Below are positions 11,916 to 22,548 of a stretch of DNA of 64,000 nt, in pieces. Source of the stretch: Amphibalanus amphitrite (lineage: Eukaryota > Arthropoda > Thecostraca > Balanomorpha > Balanidae); NCBI RefSeq assembly GCF_019059575.1, contig NW_024882877.1, positions 114,719 through 178,718 of the forward strand. Direction: 5' to 3'. Numbering within the stretch: the first letter of the stretch is position 1; each line of letters opens with the position of its first letter. A model generated the notes under the pieces. It did not search any database. It was given only the letters and a program-made list of their open reading frames with translations, and was not told the origin of the DNA. The translations under genes and the position numbers were made by a program.

Positions 11916-12923
11916 ATGTCTGAGCTCCCGACGATTCCACCGTTCAGCTTTGGGACTGTCCAGCAGTGGAAAAACTGGCTGGAAGACTACTGCGTATATG
12001 GACGCCTGAAGAAATGGAATGCCGAGAAACTTGTAACGAATTTACGCTTCTTCGTATCTGGTGAGGTGAAGGATTGTGTGCGCCAAGCCGCCGCCATCTC
12101 CGCGCCCGTCACACTCGAATCCGTTTCCGATGACGTCGTGAAACTGTTAGGAGGGACACCGGACCCTCTGGTAGCGACACGCCAGCTCGAGGCTGTGTGC
12201 TACAATGGTAATGTGGGACGTACCCTGTTAGCCCTCGGGGAGCTGATCCCGCTGGCTTACCCCACCATCACCGACAAGGTGCACAAGGACCAGATGACCT
12301 GGATTCACCTCCAGCGGCTTCTCCCCGCTGTGTACCAGCGTGACCTCATCAAGGACGGTGCTGACAATCTGGAGAAAGCTGTGGAACGCATCCGAGCCTT
12401 CGAACGAGCCGACCTGTCGGTGAGGCCAGAGCCGCTCGGGGTGCATCGAGCCCAGAGCAGCACCGCCGACACATCTGCACGACAGGAAACCGCAAGCCCG
12501 TCTGTCACCTGCTACGTCTGTGGTCTGACGGGTCACACACGCAACGTCTGCTCATTCCGCAGCGATATTTGCGGCCGGTGTGAGAAGCGAGGCCATCTCA
12601 GCACGGTTTGCCGAGGACCGGCCCTGCAACCCCGTGTCCGCGGCCGTCTTCGTGGGCGCTTGGGAAACGGCCGTCAGTCTGTCCCGAGGGGCCCGAGGCA
12701 GACTGCAACCAGATCAGCGACCGTGGCCCCTCTGTCATGGCCCGATGTCGGCGACAGGACGCCAATGTCGATGCAGCAGCAGCCTCAGCTGCAGCAGCGG
12801 CTGCTGCAGCCGTCACCGCCGCAGTGGATGCCGCCTCCGCCGCAACTCGCACCGCCGCCGCGGCCAGAGCCGCTGCCGACTCAGCAGCCGCAGCCGCCGC
12901 CGCCGCCGCAACAGCAGCAGTAA
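11916..12923 (+). CDS. gag: gypsy Gag (capsid/nucleocapsid) protein
   Basis: The frame from the first ATG after the primer site encodes about 335 residues (MSELPTIPPFSFG...). This is the structural protein that packages the element RNA. The N-terminal two thirds are a capsid-like helical region (QQWKNWLEDYCVYGRLKKW). Two CCHC zinc knuckles follow: CYVCGLTGHTRNVC and CGRCEKRGHLSTVC, both with C-x2-C-x4-H-x4-C spacing. The C-terminus is a Pro/Gln tract produced by a CAG/CCG-rich stretch and ends at TAA (12921-12923). It overlaps the pol frame by about 300 bp in the -1 frame, so pol is presumably made by ribosomal frameshifting. An upstream GTG in frame at 11886 overlaps the primer site and is unlikely as a start. 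Confidence 0.93.
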   Translation: MSELPTIPPFSFGTVQQWKNWLEDYCVYGRLKKWNAEKLVTNLRFFVSGEVKDCVRQAAAISAPVTLESVSDDVVKLLGGTPDPLVATRQLEAVCYNGNVGRTLLALGELIPLAYPTITDKVHKDQMTWIHLQRLLPAVYQRDLIKDGADNLEKAVERIRAFERADLSVRPEPLGVHRAQSSTADTSARQETASPSVTCYVCGLTGHTRNVCSFRSDICGRCEKRGHLSTVCRGPALQPRVRGRLRGRLGNGRQSVPRGPRQTATRSATVAPLSWPDVGDRTPMSMQQQPQLQQRLLQPSPPQWMPPPPQLAPPPRPEPLPTQQPQPPPPPQQQQ

Positions 12924-15900
12924 GGCACACCACGACAGCAGCTCCGGAGGCGAAAACACCGTTACCAGGTCGGTACATTCACATATCCGTCAATGGTCGA
13001 GATTGTCTCTCCTTGTGCGATACCGGTGCCGATAATACCGTAATTCGACGAGAGCTGTTGGCCGATGACGCTCATCTTTTGCCCCCGGAACGACCAGTGA
13101 AGCTGGCTAATAATGAACTCTGCCCCGGGATAATCGGCCGTGCATATGTGGACATTCAGCTGGGATTGTTTACACAACGCACATGTGTGTATGTGGCCAC
13201 GACCCTGTGCGAGCCCTGTCTGCTCGGTGCAGATATCCTGACAGCTTCTCGGGCCGTTATAGACGTTTATAACGGGACAATGACGGTACAGGGGCAGACG
13301 GTACCTATGGTGGCTCGACCACGATCCGGGGACCAGGGACATCTCCAGTGGCGGCGAACAGGGGCTGTGATAATTGGTCGCACGATTGTGGTGCCGGCCA
13401 GCAGCGAGATGATTTTGTCCGCTAACGTATCTGTACAAAAATGCGACCGAGTTACCGAGCCTACTCACACACTGTCCTGTAAAGGTGAGTGTGACAGTGA
13501 GCGGGGGCTGACCGGTATGGTGGAGCGTGCCGCAGAATTCGCGGACACAACGGATCTGTGTGTGGCACGTTTAGCCGTCACCGTGAAACAGAATACTGTA
13601 CCCGTCAGGCTCAGCAATCTGTCAGACAAACCCGTCACGCTGTACAAGGGAACAAAAATCGCAGATTTTGAGTCACTGGACGAGAGCGAGTTCTGTGATG
13701 GGGCAGTCGCCGAATCAGAGTTTCGTCCGGACCAAGCTGTGGCACACCTGGAGGAGCCATCAAAGTCAGAGTTCTCGGCCCTGCTCACAAAGTACCGGGA
13801 GGTCTTCACCGGACTGGGACGCACCCATGTCGCCGAACACAAAATTCCGACCGGAGACCACCCACCCGTTTTTCAGGGTCCTCGACCTGTACCAGGTCAT
13901 CTAGCTGGGGAGGTCAAATCACAGCTCGACGATTTGGTGGCTAAAGGGGTGCTGGAGCCAGTATCTGAGTCCGAGTGGGCTTCTCCGCTGGTTCTGGTTA
14001 AACGCGCGAATGGGGGTCAAATCCGAATTTGTGGAGACTTCCGACGATTGAACAGCATTACAACCCCCTCTGTCCAGGTTATACCCCGTATGGACACGTG
14101 TCTACAGAGACTCGCCGGCGCAGTATACTTTACATCACTGGATTTGAAAAGTGCCTATCACCAGCTTCCAGTGGCTGATCAGGACAGAGCTAAAACCACT
14201 ATCGCGACGGAGTTTGGCCTTTTTCGGTATACCACAGCTCCGTACGGAATTCAGGGCATTCCACATTCCTTCAATCGGGCGCTCAGGCTAGTGCTGTCTG
14301 ATGTACCTCCGGAGACGGCCATTCAGTATTTTGATGACGTCATGATTGTGGCAAAATCCTTGGATGAGATGCACACCAATTTGGAAGCGGTCCTCGCAGC
14401 ACTGCAGAGGTCCGGCCTGACGGTGTCGCTGAAGAAGCTACAGCTGTGCCAGAAAGAGGTCAGTTTTCTGGGTTTCAGGGTCAGTGCGGCTGGAGTGCAA
14501 TGTGATCCTGAGAAGATCAGGGACATTCAGCAGTGGCCCGCTCCGACCAATCCTAAACAGGTCAGAGTGTTTCTGGGCTTGTGCGGCTACTTGCGTCGTC
14601 ACATCTGTGGATACGCAGCACTGGCTAAGCCACTGACGAAACTGACAGAGAAACACCACCGCTTTAGCTGGGGACCAGAGGAGCAGGCGGCGTTTGATCG
14701 GCTGAAAGCAGCGCTGGTGTCTCCTCCAGTCCTCGCACTGCCGGTGTTCAGTGACGAGTCGCCCCCATTCACCCTCGATGTGGATGCCAGCGGGTCTGCC
14801 CTCGGAGGATGCCTGATGCAGGGTGACAGAGTGATTGCCTATGCCAGCCGTGCTCTGACGAAAGCTGAGCGGCAATATAGCGTCACTAAACGCGAGCTAC
14901 TGGCCGTAGTCTGGGCAACCAACCACTTCCGCCAATACCTTCTCGGCCGTCGGTTCCTTTTGCGAACTGACCATTCCGCCTTACAATGGCTGTTCAACAT
15001 GAAGGACCCCACGGGACAGCTGGCTCGCTGGGTGCTGCAGCTGTCAGAGATGGAGTTCGATATCGTGCACCGCCGTGGCGCTCTGCACAATGACGCCGAC
15101 GCGCTGTCGCGGTATCCGCACACAGCGGCCGATCCAGAGCAGCGCTATCGGTGGGTCTGTGTCCCGGTCGCAGATGACCAACTGAATGACGACACACTTG
15201 AATCTGCGGCTACAGCGCAAGCTGGCAGCGACGACAGTCATTCCCAGGTGCGGGAGGTACCACCCCCGGTTTCCACAGCGGCTGCTGTGACCACGGCAGG
15301 CACAAGTGCCAGTGTGACCCCTGTCACCATGTCCGAATTCCAGAGAGAACAAGACCGAGATGAGGGCATTCGAGAGATGCTGGTGTGGAAAAAACGAAGG
15401 CAAAAGCCGAGGACCGGCCAGCTGCGCTCGCCGCAAGCTGTTCAGCTTCTGAGAGAGTGGAAGCGTCTGGTAGTTAAAGGTCCGGTTCTCTACAGGCGGG
15501 TGCAGCCTCTCAGAGACGCGCCTTTGTGCTTGCAGATCGTCGTGCCGCAGCATTTACGACACGATCTGATGGAGTCCCAGCACAGCGGTCTCGGGGGTGG
15601 ACACCAGGGAGCCGCGAAGCTGGAAAGCGCGCTCCGTCGCCAGTTCTTTTGGCCCGGCATGCAAGCTGACGTGAAGACGTTCTGTCAGCAGTGTGTCATC
15701 TGTGCGCGCCGAAAGGACCCTCCGCACCCACCGAAGGCTCCGCTCGGGTCTCTGCAGGCGGCAGAGTTCTTCGACCGGCTGGATATTGACATAATCTCAG
15801 GATTGCCTACCAGTGAACCACATGGGTACAAATATGTCCTGACGTGCATCGATGCCTTCACACGTTTTGTTTGGGCGTTTCCACTGAAAACGCAGGAGGC

Positions 15901-16939
15901 GTCAGAGATAGTCGAAGTGCTGATGGATCGGGTCGTGGGATCTTTTGGTGTGCCCAAAACAATCCATTCTGATCAGGGTAAGAACCTGGTAGGAAATGTC
16001 ACAAAAATGTTCTATGAACGACTGGGCATAACACAAAGCACCACGACGGCCTACCATCCTCAAGGAAACGGCTACTGTGAGCGCAGCCATCGATTTCTGA
16101 TGGATACGGTGGCTAAGCTGACCGCAGAGGAACAACGGCAGTGGCCTCGCTTCCTCAGCGCCGCGGTGCTGGCTTTCAACGCCAATACCAACGCTGCCAC
16201 TGGCCTATCGCCGTACGAGTGTGTGTTTGGCCGACCTGCGCCACTGCCAACCGCACTGCGTTATCGCGCCGTCATTGATGGTGGTGGCGACTCGCAAGGC
16301 CAGCGAGTACCCCGAGACACTCTGGAGTATGTGATGGGTCTACAGCGTACCCTCACGCGCACAGATCAGCAGCTGCACGCAGCTAGCGTTGCCGCGCACG
16401 ATAAAAATAAGATCAAACACGACGCTCGCCTCGTCGAGCATACGTACGCCCCGGGTGACCTCGTATGGCTGCGTCAGAATTCAGTTAAGGCAGGAGAAGC
16501 GAGAAAGCTCTCTCCCCGATGGACCGGACCGTACAGAGTGGTGGAAAAACGACGGAACTGGACGTACAGGATAGTGCGTGAGGAGGGCGTGACGCAAATG
16601 ACGGTGCACCATAATCGACTTAAGCCGTGCCATGCGCGCCGTCCAGAGCATCCCCACGGGGCTACCCCGGTTTACCCAACCCGGGTGTTTTGCCGCAGTC
16701 AGCCTCCGGTTACTCAGCGACAGGATCCAGCACCCCAGTGTCACCTCAGAGGGAACGGCCGTGCCTTGACTGGCGACCAGACCGTGAACGATCCCGCGTC
16801 CCATGAGGGACCTACTAGTGAGCACGGCCGACATATAAACCCATCCCGGCAGCAGACAATTGGGAGGCCAACTCCAGGGGTGTCACATCTGTCACGAACT
16901 CGGTCAGGCCGCTTGATTCGGCAACCAGACAGGCTTTAG
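12608..16939 (+). CDS. pol: gypsy Pol polyprotein (protease, RT, RNase H, integrase)
   Basis: The frame is open for 1443 codons; its start is set by the upstream stop, not by an ATG, because it is probably expressed as a -1 frameshift fusion to Gag. The protease has CDTGADNTVI (about 137-146). RT shows DFRRLNSITTP, FTSLDLKSAYHQLPV and the catalytic YFDDVMIV (574-581); phenylalanine after Tyr is less common than Val or Ile but still fits. RNase H has VDASGSALGG (725-734) and the TDHSALQWL and DADALSRYP segments. Integrase has the HHCC finger (HSGLGGGH...CQQCVIC) and catalytic D, D and E in LDIDIIS, HSDQGKN and GYCERSHR, the last two about 36 residues apart. A GPY-like segment (PRWTGPYRVV, about 1304) follows. 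The alanine-rich start (about 50-95) comes from the same CAG/CCG repeat that gives Gag its Pro/Gln tract. No frameshift or premature stop is seen. Confidence 0.95.
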   Translation: MPRTGPATPCPRPSSWALGKRPSVCPEGPEADCNQISDRGPSVMARCRRQDANVDAAAASAAAAAAAAVTAAVDAASAATRTAAAARAAADSAAAAAAAAATAAVRHTTTAAPEAKTPLPGRYIHISVNGRDCLSLCDTGADNTVIRRELLADDAHLLPPERPVKLANNELCPGIIGRAYVDIQLGLFTQRTCVYVATTLCEPCLLGADILTASRAVIDVYNGTMTVQGQTVPMVARPRSGDQGHLQWRRTGAVIIGRTIVVPASSEMILSANVSVQKCDRVTEPTHTLSCKGECDSERGLTGMVERAAEFADTTDLCVARLAVTVKQNTVPVRLSNLSDKPVTLYKGTKIADFESLDESEFCDGAVAESEFRPDQAVAHLEEPSKSEFSALLTKYREVFTGLGRTHVAEHKIPTGDHPPVFQGPRPVPGHLAGEVKSQLDDLVAKGVLEPVSESEWASPLVLVKRANGGQIRICGDFRRLNSITTPSVQVIPRMDTCLQRLAGAVYFTSLDLKSAYHQLPVADQDRAKTTIATEFGLFRYTTAPYGIQGIPHSFNRALRLVLSDVPPETAIQYFDDVMIVAKSLDEMHTNLEAVLAALQRSGLTVSLKKLQLCQKEVSFLGFRVSAAGVQCDPEKIRDIQQWPAPTNPKQVRVFLGLCGYLRRHICGYAALAKPLTKLTEKHHRFSWGPEEQAAFDRLKAALVSPPVLALPVFSDESPPFTLDVDASGSALGGCLMQGDRVIAYASRALTKAERQYSVTKRELLAVVWATNHFRQYLLGRRFLLRTDHSALQWLFNMKDPTGQLARWVLQLSEMEFDIVHRRGALHNDADALSRYPHTAADPEQRYRWVCVPVADDQLNDDTLESAATAQAGSDDSHSQVREVPPPVSTAAAVTTAGTSASVTPVTMSEFQREQDRDEGIREMLVWKKRRQKPRTGQLRSPQAVQLLREWKRLVVKGPVLYRRVQPLRDAPLCLQIVVPQHLRHDLMESQHSGLGGGHQGAAKLESALRRQFFWPGMQADVKTFCQQCVICARRKDPPHPPKAPLGSLQAAEFFDRLDIDIISGLPTSEPHGYKYVLTCIDAFTRFVWAFPLKTQEASEIVEVLMDRVVGSFGVPKTIHSDQGKNLVGNVTKMFYERLGITQSTTTAYHPQGNGYCERSHRFLMDTVAKLTAEEQRQWPRFLSAAVLAFNANTNAATGLSPYECVFGRPAPLPTALRYRAVIDGGGDSQGQRVPRDTLEYVMGLQRTLTRTDQQLHAASVAAHDKNKIKHDARLVEHTYAPGDLVWLRQNSVKAGEARKLSPRWTGPYRVVEKRRNWTYRIVREEGVTQMTVHHNRLKPCHARRPEHPHGATPVYPTRVFCRSQPPVTQRQDPAPQCHLRGNGRALTGDQTVNDPASHEGPTSEHGRHINPSRQQTIGRPTPGVSHLSRTRSGRLIRQPDRL

Positions 16940-17092
16940 TGGCCACTTGTGCCTGTCATACGCCGCACAGACAAGTGATGGCCCTATACCACGTTAGTTT
17001 GCCTCTGTTTGTGTACGAGTATGCTATGTGTGTTCTGTGTATGCCATTTTTCTTGTCTCAAGCCATTTTTGTTTCCGGGACGGAAACTTTTG

Positions 17093-17106
17093 TCCGTGGG
17101 GGATAA
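17093..17106 (+). promoter_or_regulatory. Polypurine tract of the gypsy element
   Basis: The purine-rich GTGGGGGATAA immediately precedes the TG of the 3' LTR, the usual place and composition for the plus-strand primer. Confidence 0.7.
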
Positions 17107-17372
17107 TGTAATGGGTTCGATATTGACTTGCATCCCCGTAGTAAGATGCAATAATGTAATGGGTTCGATATTGACTTGCATCCCCGTAGTAAGATGCATG
17201 TGAGAAAATAGGCCGCGTGATGCTAAAGAAAATGAATGCGGCTGGTGATCTCGTGGAAAATGGAGTTTGACATTCTGGAATATATAACGATCGTGTGAAA
17301 AGCATTTTACATGACTATGATAATTTAACGAACGATTAAGCATAAATACCGACTCGAGACGAACCCACTTCA
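17107..17372 (+). repeat. 3' LTR of the gypsy element
   Basis: 266 bp with no difference seen from the 5' LTR, including the 48-bp internal duplication (17107-17154, 17155-17202). It is followed by the ATAG target duplicate. Confidence 0.95.
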
Positions 17373-17376
17373 ATAG

Positions 17377-20300
17377 CATCATGCACGATGTGCGGGCATG
17401 ATGTGGCCCTATGTTAGTTATGAATGCAAATCTGGTTGGTGGCATACCTAAAATGTAGGCAATTTAACACGCACCTCGGCAAATTAATGTGTACCTAACA
17501 TGTAAACATGTAGGCAACTTTAATATTAAAAATGCTGCAGTACAAACGAGCCTTGCTGGACCTGGACGACTCATACTAACTAAAAGAGGTAATCATCGAA
17601 CTGCTCATAATGGTACACAATCGTCTTTGAAACTATCACATAGGTACGGCATGGGACGGAGAGTGCAGCACCCATATTACATAGAGGATTGGTATTGGGT
17701 ACCTAACTATACCTACATTTCCGGTAAAGCTCCCGGCTCACCCCATCACTGGCATGGCTCTCAATTATGGATATTGAACGGAAACTTGAGACCAAGGTCA
17801 TGCCATCCATTTTCCGAGTTATGTGTCCTTTTTAATTTAATTAGTTTGTGTTTAATGCTATGATTTTCGAAGTGGAGCCTGTCATTCGAAACATTTTAAA
17901 GATGAAAATACCCTATAGAACAGAAAACGCAGCTAACAGATGTGACGCTTCTTTGCGTTTGGTTTGTGGGTGATTGTGCGGTATTACATGTACGATGTGT
18001 ACTATCATTCGAGCTTATAGCTCATTTAGAATTAATCGTCTAGCATTATACTGATGCAATATTTTTGGAAGACCGTAGGCAACTTTATAATAGGAGCCGC
18101 TTAAAAGTCGTGTTAAAAGCGAACATGCCTCCCTAGTTATCAAAATGAAGTTAAGGTATGGTTCAAAGAAATGGAACCGCATCAAAATAGAGACTATCAA
18201 ATGTCATTATATTAACTCAACCTTTTTCATATTATCCACTGCCTTCTCTTAATTTGCCTTCCCTTTCGGTGTCGCCTTATTTCGGCGGCCATTTTGGATT
18301 TGCAGTCCAGCATGGCGTCTGTCCGTGTTTGAGGGCCGTTCCGTGGCTCTGCGGGTGATTTACAGCTCAACTGGACGTCTGACAGCCTAGCGTGCAGCTC
18401 AGAGAGAGCGTCCTATGAGGTCGCTCTCAGAGGTGCGGCCCTCTGCAGGCTGCACAGCGTGTCATCGCCGGCGTACGGACGATCGTCGTAACAGCTCAGC
18501 AAATGAGCCATTCCACCGCGGAGACGGCAAATGACACGCTCAGAGCGCTGCCGTGCCCGGCGGCTGGTGGTTTTCTCGGCGCTGGAATGCCGGGCGATGG
18601 TCGGAGGACGTGTCATCAGGGAGCGGGAGAGGCGAGCTGGAGGGCATGTGCATTGCAGCAGCTGCTCATAAGAGGGTGGTAGGTACCCGTATCCGTTGCG
18701 AAACATTAGCTAGGTAGCTTTATAGCCATACCATTATGATGCTTCCATGGGAGCAATTATTAGGTACGACTCACGAGGAACATCATAATCATTAATTTGC
18801 TAGGATTATTTTATCAATGAAACAACATTTGAAATGTCTTCAATAAATTGTACCTACCAAAATAAAAATAAACAAAAAAAAAATAAAAAAATGAAATAAG
18901 GATAATAATAGAAGGCTCAAACAACCTTTGACTTAAGAAGATTCAAGAGCAATTTAATCAGAAACTTTAATGGGTGCTTACGTCACTCTGACTCCGGCCG
19001 GGAGCAGGCAAATATTTTATATTCATCATGAACGGTTCTGACACCCACTCCCTTGATCGTTGTGCACATACAACTCAGTAAAGGTAACTTCTTGACAGTT
19101 GCTCAAAATTCAAGTAAAAGCTCACCTACATTTGAAACTGAAGGGCACACTTTTCCTTTCACGGAACACTTCAAACTTATACAACCCTCCAACGTCCCTG
19201 AAACTATGTAAATAACCACTGACCAATCGGCTCACGATTGCCAGACGAGACAAAATGATGGGTCTTCGTGCACTTTCCACTGCCGAACATTCCTCCCTGC
19301 TGCTGATGAGGCCAATAGGTAGATGCGTGACGGCTGACAGTCGGCAGCGGCTCCACTCGCAGAAAACAGTCCGGTGAATGCTTCCCGAAAGCCAGCATCC
19401 CCGCCTGTTTCCTTGGTTAATGACTGCTGCACACTGCCGGCGTATACTGACCATTACTGCACGGTTTGAGAGAGCCATGACGAACCTCCTGCACGCATTG
19501 GAGAATACCGCGAACCGTTCCAGCGGAGCAGCTTGAAGGGAGGTCAGGTAGAAGCGTAGGGGGAGGGGGAGAATGGGGCTGAGCTGAGAGGAGATGGGTA
19601 GTGAAGTGAGGACGAGGTAAGCACTTTTGAGGATAGAGAACGGGAAGGAGAGGTGGAGGCAAAGGCATAACGCAAAGAACAAGGTTAGGCAGGACTAGCA
19701 GAGAAAGAGATGTTCTCTAGGAGTCTAGGAGTCATAGTTCATTATTTGGTTAATCGTAATCTGGCAGATGTAGCCAATAAGCTGCCGAATGTCTGAATAA
19801 AGTGAGGCCGTTCGAGTGAAGCGAGGGAATGAAGCCGGTCGTTCGAATCGTCTCCGGGTAGGTTGGGCGTTTAGAGTCAGCACAAATCATCGCGATGAGA
19901 AATTATTAGTCACACCGATCGGTAATTTCTGATACTTATCAGAACTCCGGTGATGATGCATTGAGCTGATGTGAAGTAACAAATTATCTCGTCTGCCAAA
20001 GCAATATTTGTGACTTGAGTCGCCCAAAGACTTTCAACTGGCGCTCTACAGGTGGTGACGCCTGACAGCACCGTCAGACACGTCATGTCGACATCCGTGG
20101 GGATGGGGTGACCGTGACGGCAGCACCAGACGGGGGAGGGGAAGAGAGTGACACTGCGATGACACCGTCCGGGGCGCCGCCACATCCGTGTGTGCTGACG
20201 GTGGTCGACTGTCGATCCACCGATCAACACGCTATTATGAACAACACAGCAGCGCTGACGCGAGGCTTTCACAGACCGAAACAAGTGGTATGAAATCAAT

Positions 20301-21224
20301 ATTCATTTAGCGGAGTGCTGCCGGACACAGACGACTGAATTCATTTGTGGCGAGTTTTGCTATATTGTTTGGACACAAACAGTGCGTCTGAAGAACGATC
20401 AAGTGCGTTGAATAGCGGGAATGCGAGTGGTGACGGTCGGTAACAGGCTATTGTGGACCGAAAACTGCAGTCCGTGTCGACCCCACGGTACTGCGCACGG
20501 CGCACGCAAGGTCAGGGTGAGCCGTTGGTGAGCACTGGTCACGTCCTGAAGGGGATTGGATGGGAAGTCACAGGGCCACGACCAGCGATGGTAACGGGGT
20601 CGACGGTCACATACTCGATTTTTAAAATATTTTATCCGTGGGCAGACGGCGGCGAATGGAAATGGACGTATTGGTACAATAGACATCGACGCTCTGGTGA
20701 CCTCAGCTTGACCCAGCAGCACATGATCTGTGGTTTATATAAGTAAAATAAAGAAAACGCACGATACCACTATGTTTAGGTATAACAATAGTGAACGACG
20801 CTGTTCCGCACAACAGTGCTCGCAGATTCCATGTTGAGCATTCTGTATAGAGCTTCGCATTCAAAAGATTGCGCGATTAAAATAGATTTATTTTCGAGGA
20901 GAGCGGCATATTTTCCCCGACATGAGGGGAGTTGTTTCAAATTCTAGCAAAATCCCAGAGTCTGGGTCGGTTAAGGTTCAACGACCCCCGACTCTGACTC
21001 CAGGTTGCTTGCCGAGACTGCAGGCTACTCAGAATCCAGAGTCCCACGGCGAAATCCCGGTTCTACACCATTGTCCCCTCCCCCCGCAATCCCGCCATGG
21101 AGCTGAACGCACGATGGCGGTAGTGAAACGGCGCCGGCGGTAGCTGCTGTCAACCTGATGTGATACAGTGATTCCCCAGTGATACAGCTGTGCTTCCCCC
21201 CGTTCAAAGCATGCACAAATATTT
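17377..21224. other. Unassigned intergenic region
   Basis: No exon or RNA gene is supported. An A-rich tract (18850-18905) could be a retroposon tail, but no head was recognised. CpG-rich patches occur at 18290-18700 and 20040-20260, the first with a GCGGCCATTTTGG word. Scattered open frames of up to about 186 codons lack any family resemblance and any codon pattern I trust. Confidence 0.5.
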
Positions 21225-21935
21225 CATGAAAGGATGTTGCTTTTAAAAAGTAGCCCATTTTTTTGTTATTGGACGGATGGACAGAGCCGGAGCTCGTTGT
21301 GTAGAATACCATCCCTACCCGTAGAGGACCCGAGTCTCGAACCCTACCGTCCGATCGGGCAACAGCAGAAATTAGATGCCACAGTTAAACGTGCGCTTGA
21401 AACTCAGATACCTTTGTCCCACCCAAGTCCCACCCAACTTTGTTTGCCTGTTTGTTTGTTTGTTTTGTTGGGTTACGCCCTTTCGGTCTGACAAGACCAT
21501 TTCAGAGCCGGAAGGATTATGGGAATTAGGGAGAGACATTGGTCTGGGCAGACACCCTAGAGAGTCGCCGGGGCTGAGCCCGTCCAATTGGACAGGCCGA
21601 CCAGCCCCCCAAGCACTCTCTGCACCCGGCTACGGGTGTGCTCCCTCGGGAGCAGCGGCGCCGCTCCAAGGGAGGAGCCCGCAAGAGATAAAGGTGCCTG
21701 TCCAGCCAGGAGTGGGGGTTGCGGCGTGGAGGAGAAGGATTTCAGTATCCTGGGGACGGAAACGACAGAACGGAGGCCCACCCAACTAACTTCAACTGGC
21801 TGCGGCTGCTCCCACCAACCACAAACCATTCTCGTCACGAGTCTCACATTTCGAGCGCCGGAGCGACTGAAACCCATCCTGTCAGCACGGACTCCAACGC
21901 TCTACAGTATCAAGTCATGGGACGAATGCCCATTT
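21225..21935 (-). mobile_element. tRNA-derived SINE (minus orientation), split by another insertion
   Basis: The reverse complement matches the SINE at 58863-59200. The tRNA-like head with 'cagtcgctccggcgctcg' is at the right (about 21850-21935), then 'ggtgggagcagccgcagccag', and at the left the tail with 'gacggtagggttcgagac' and 'ctctgtccatccgtcc'. The copy is interrupted at 21440-21776 by a second insertion. Divergence from the 59-kb copy is moderate, so it is the older of the two. Confidence 0.8.
21440..21776 (-). mobile_element. Second retroposon nested inside the SINE
   Basis: A 337-bp insert is flanked by an 11-bp direct repeat CCCACCCAACT (21429-21439 and 21777-21787). On the minus strand it ends in an A-rich (ACAAACAAACAAAC) tail, so it looks like a short retroposon inserted in the same orientation as its host SINE. 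I do not recognise its family, and no pol III boxes were clear. Confidence 0.72.
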
Positions 21936-21984
21936 TATGGTGAACATCAACGCATTACAAACCGATGTTGTGTCATACGGTCGA

Positions 21985-22300
21985 TGCGGGCGGTTTTCTT
22001 TTTTTTTGCGTCGTTTGCGGTGTTAAATTTGTTTGCGGTTGGCGGCCGCTTTTTCGTTTCTTTTTGCGGTGTTTGCTTTTGGCGGCGGGCGGGCGATTTT
22101 TAGGCGTTTTCGGTTGGCGGTTAGCGGGCGTGGGATGCGGGCGGTTTTATTGTTTTGCGGCTTTTCGCGTTTTTTTTTTATTTGCGGTTTGCGGCGGGCG
22201 GGCGCTTGTTTATTTTTTTGCGACGTTTGCGTTGGCGTTCGGGCGTGCGTTTTGCGCGTTTTGCGGTGTTTGCGTTTTGCGGCGGGCGGGCGTTTTTCAC
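21985..22300. repeat. T/G-only low-complexity block (GCGGCGGGCGGGCG units)
   Basis: For about 300 bp the plus strand is almost only T and G with isolated C in CG; A is nearly absent. Units of the type TTTGCGG...GGCGGGCGGGCG recur about every 100 bp (near 22080, 22190, 22280). An imperfect 20-bp direct repeat, aaaccgatgttgtgtcatac (21959-21978) and its relative at 22358-22379, flanks the block. Open frames across it are compositional artefacts. Confidence 0.8.
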
Positions 22301-22548
22301 AATTCAAAGTCCAAACCTTCGGGCCACAGCGCTCCTCGAAAAGCGCTGCCCTCGAGTAAACCGATGTTCTGTGTTATACCTCCGTCTCGTCCACTGCTGC
22401 ACTCTGCAGACACTGGGCAGAACACTCGGAAACAGTGTCACCTAGGGACGGGACGTCGAACTAACAGTACTGAGACTAGCACGGCGGTGGCGTAAAAGGC
22501 GGCCGCTATTGGGCGTCTCTCAGCACCGGGTATTAGTTACAAAATGAA

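Larger units (their letters stand above)
11616..17376 (+). mobile_element. Complete Ty3/gypsy LTR retrotransposon
   Basis: Full-length element with a 4-bp target duplication ATAG (11616-11619 and 17373-17376), two 266-bp LTRs that I find identical by eye, a tRNA-Leu primer site, a gag frame and a pol frame in the order protease, RT, RNase H, integrase. That order defines Ty3/gypsy (Metaviridae-like) elements. No env-like frame follows pol. Identical LTRs and uninterrupted frames imply a very recent insertion and probable autonomy. It lies about 6.5 kb downstream of the furry stop codon, on the opposite strand. Confidence 0.96.

Noticed and set aside
12598-12978. Minus-strand alanine-rich open frame
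   Set aside because: Shadow of the CAG/CCG repeat in gag and pol.
18850-18905. Tail of a LINE or SINE
   Set aside because: Only an A-rich tract; no upstream head, RT or target duplication could be identified.
21965-22495. Overlapping long open frames on both strands
   Set aside because: Caused by the T/G-only block, which lacks A and therefore stop codons on the plus strand.
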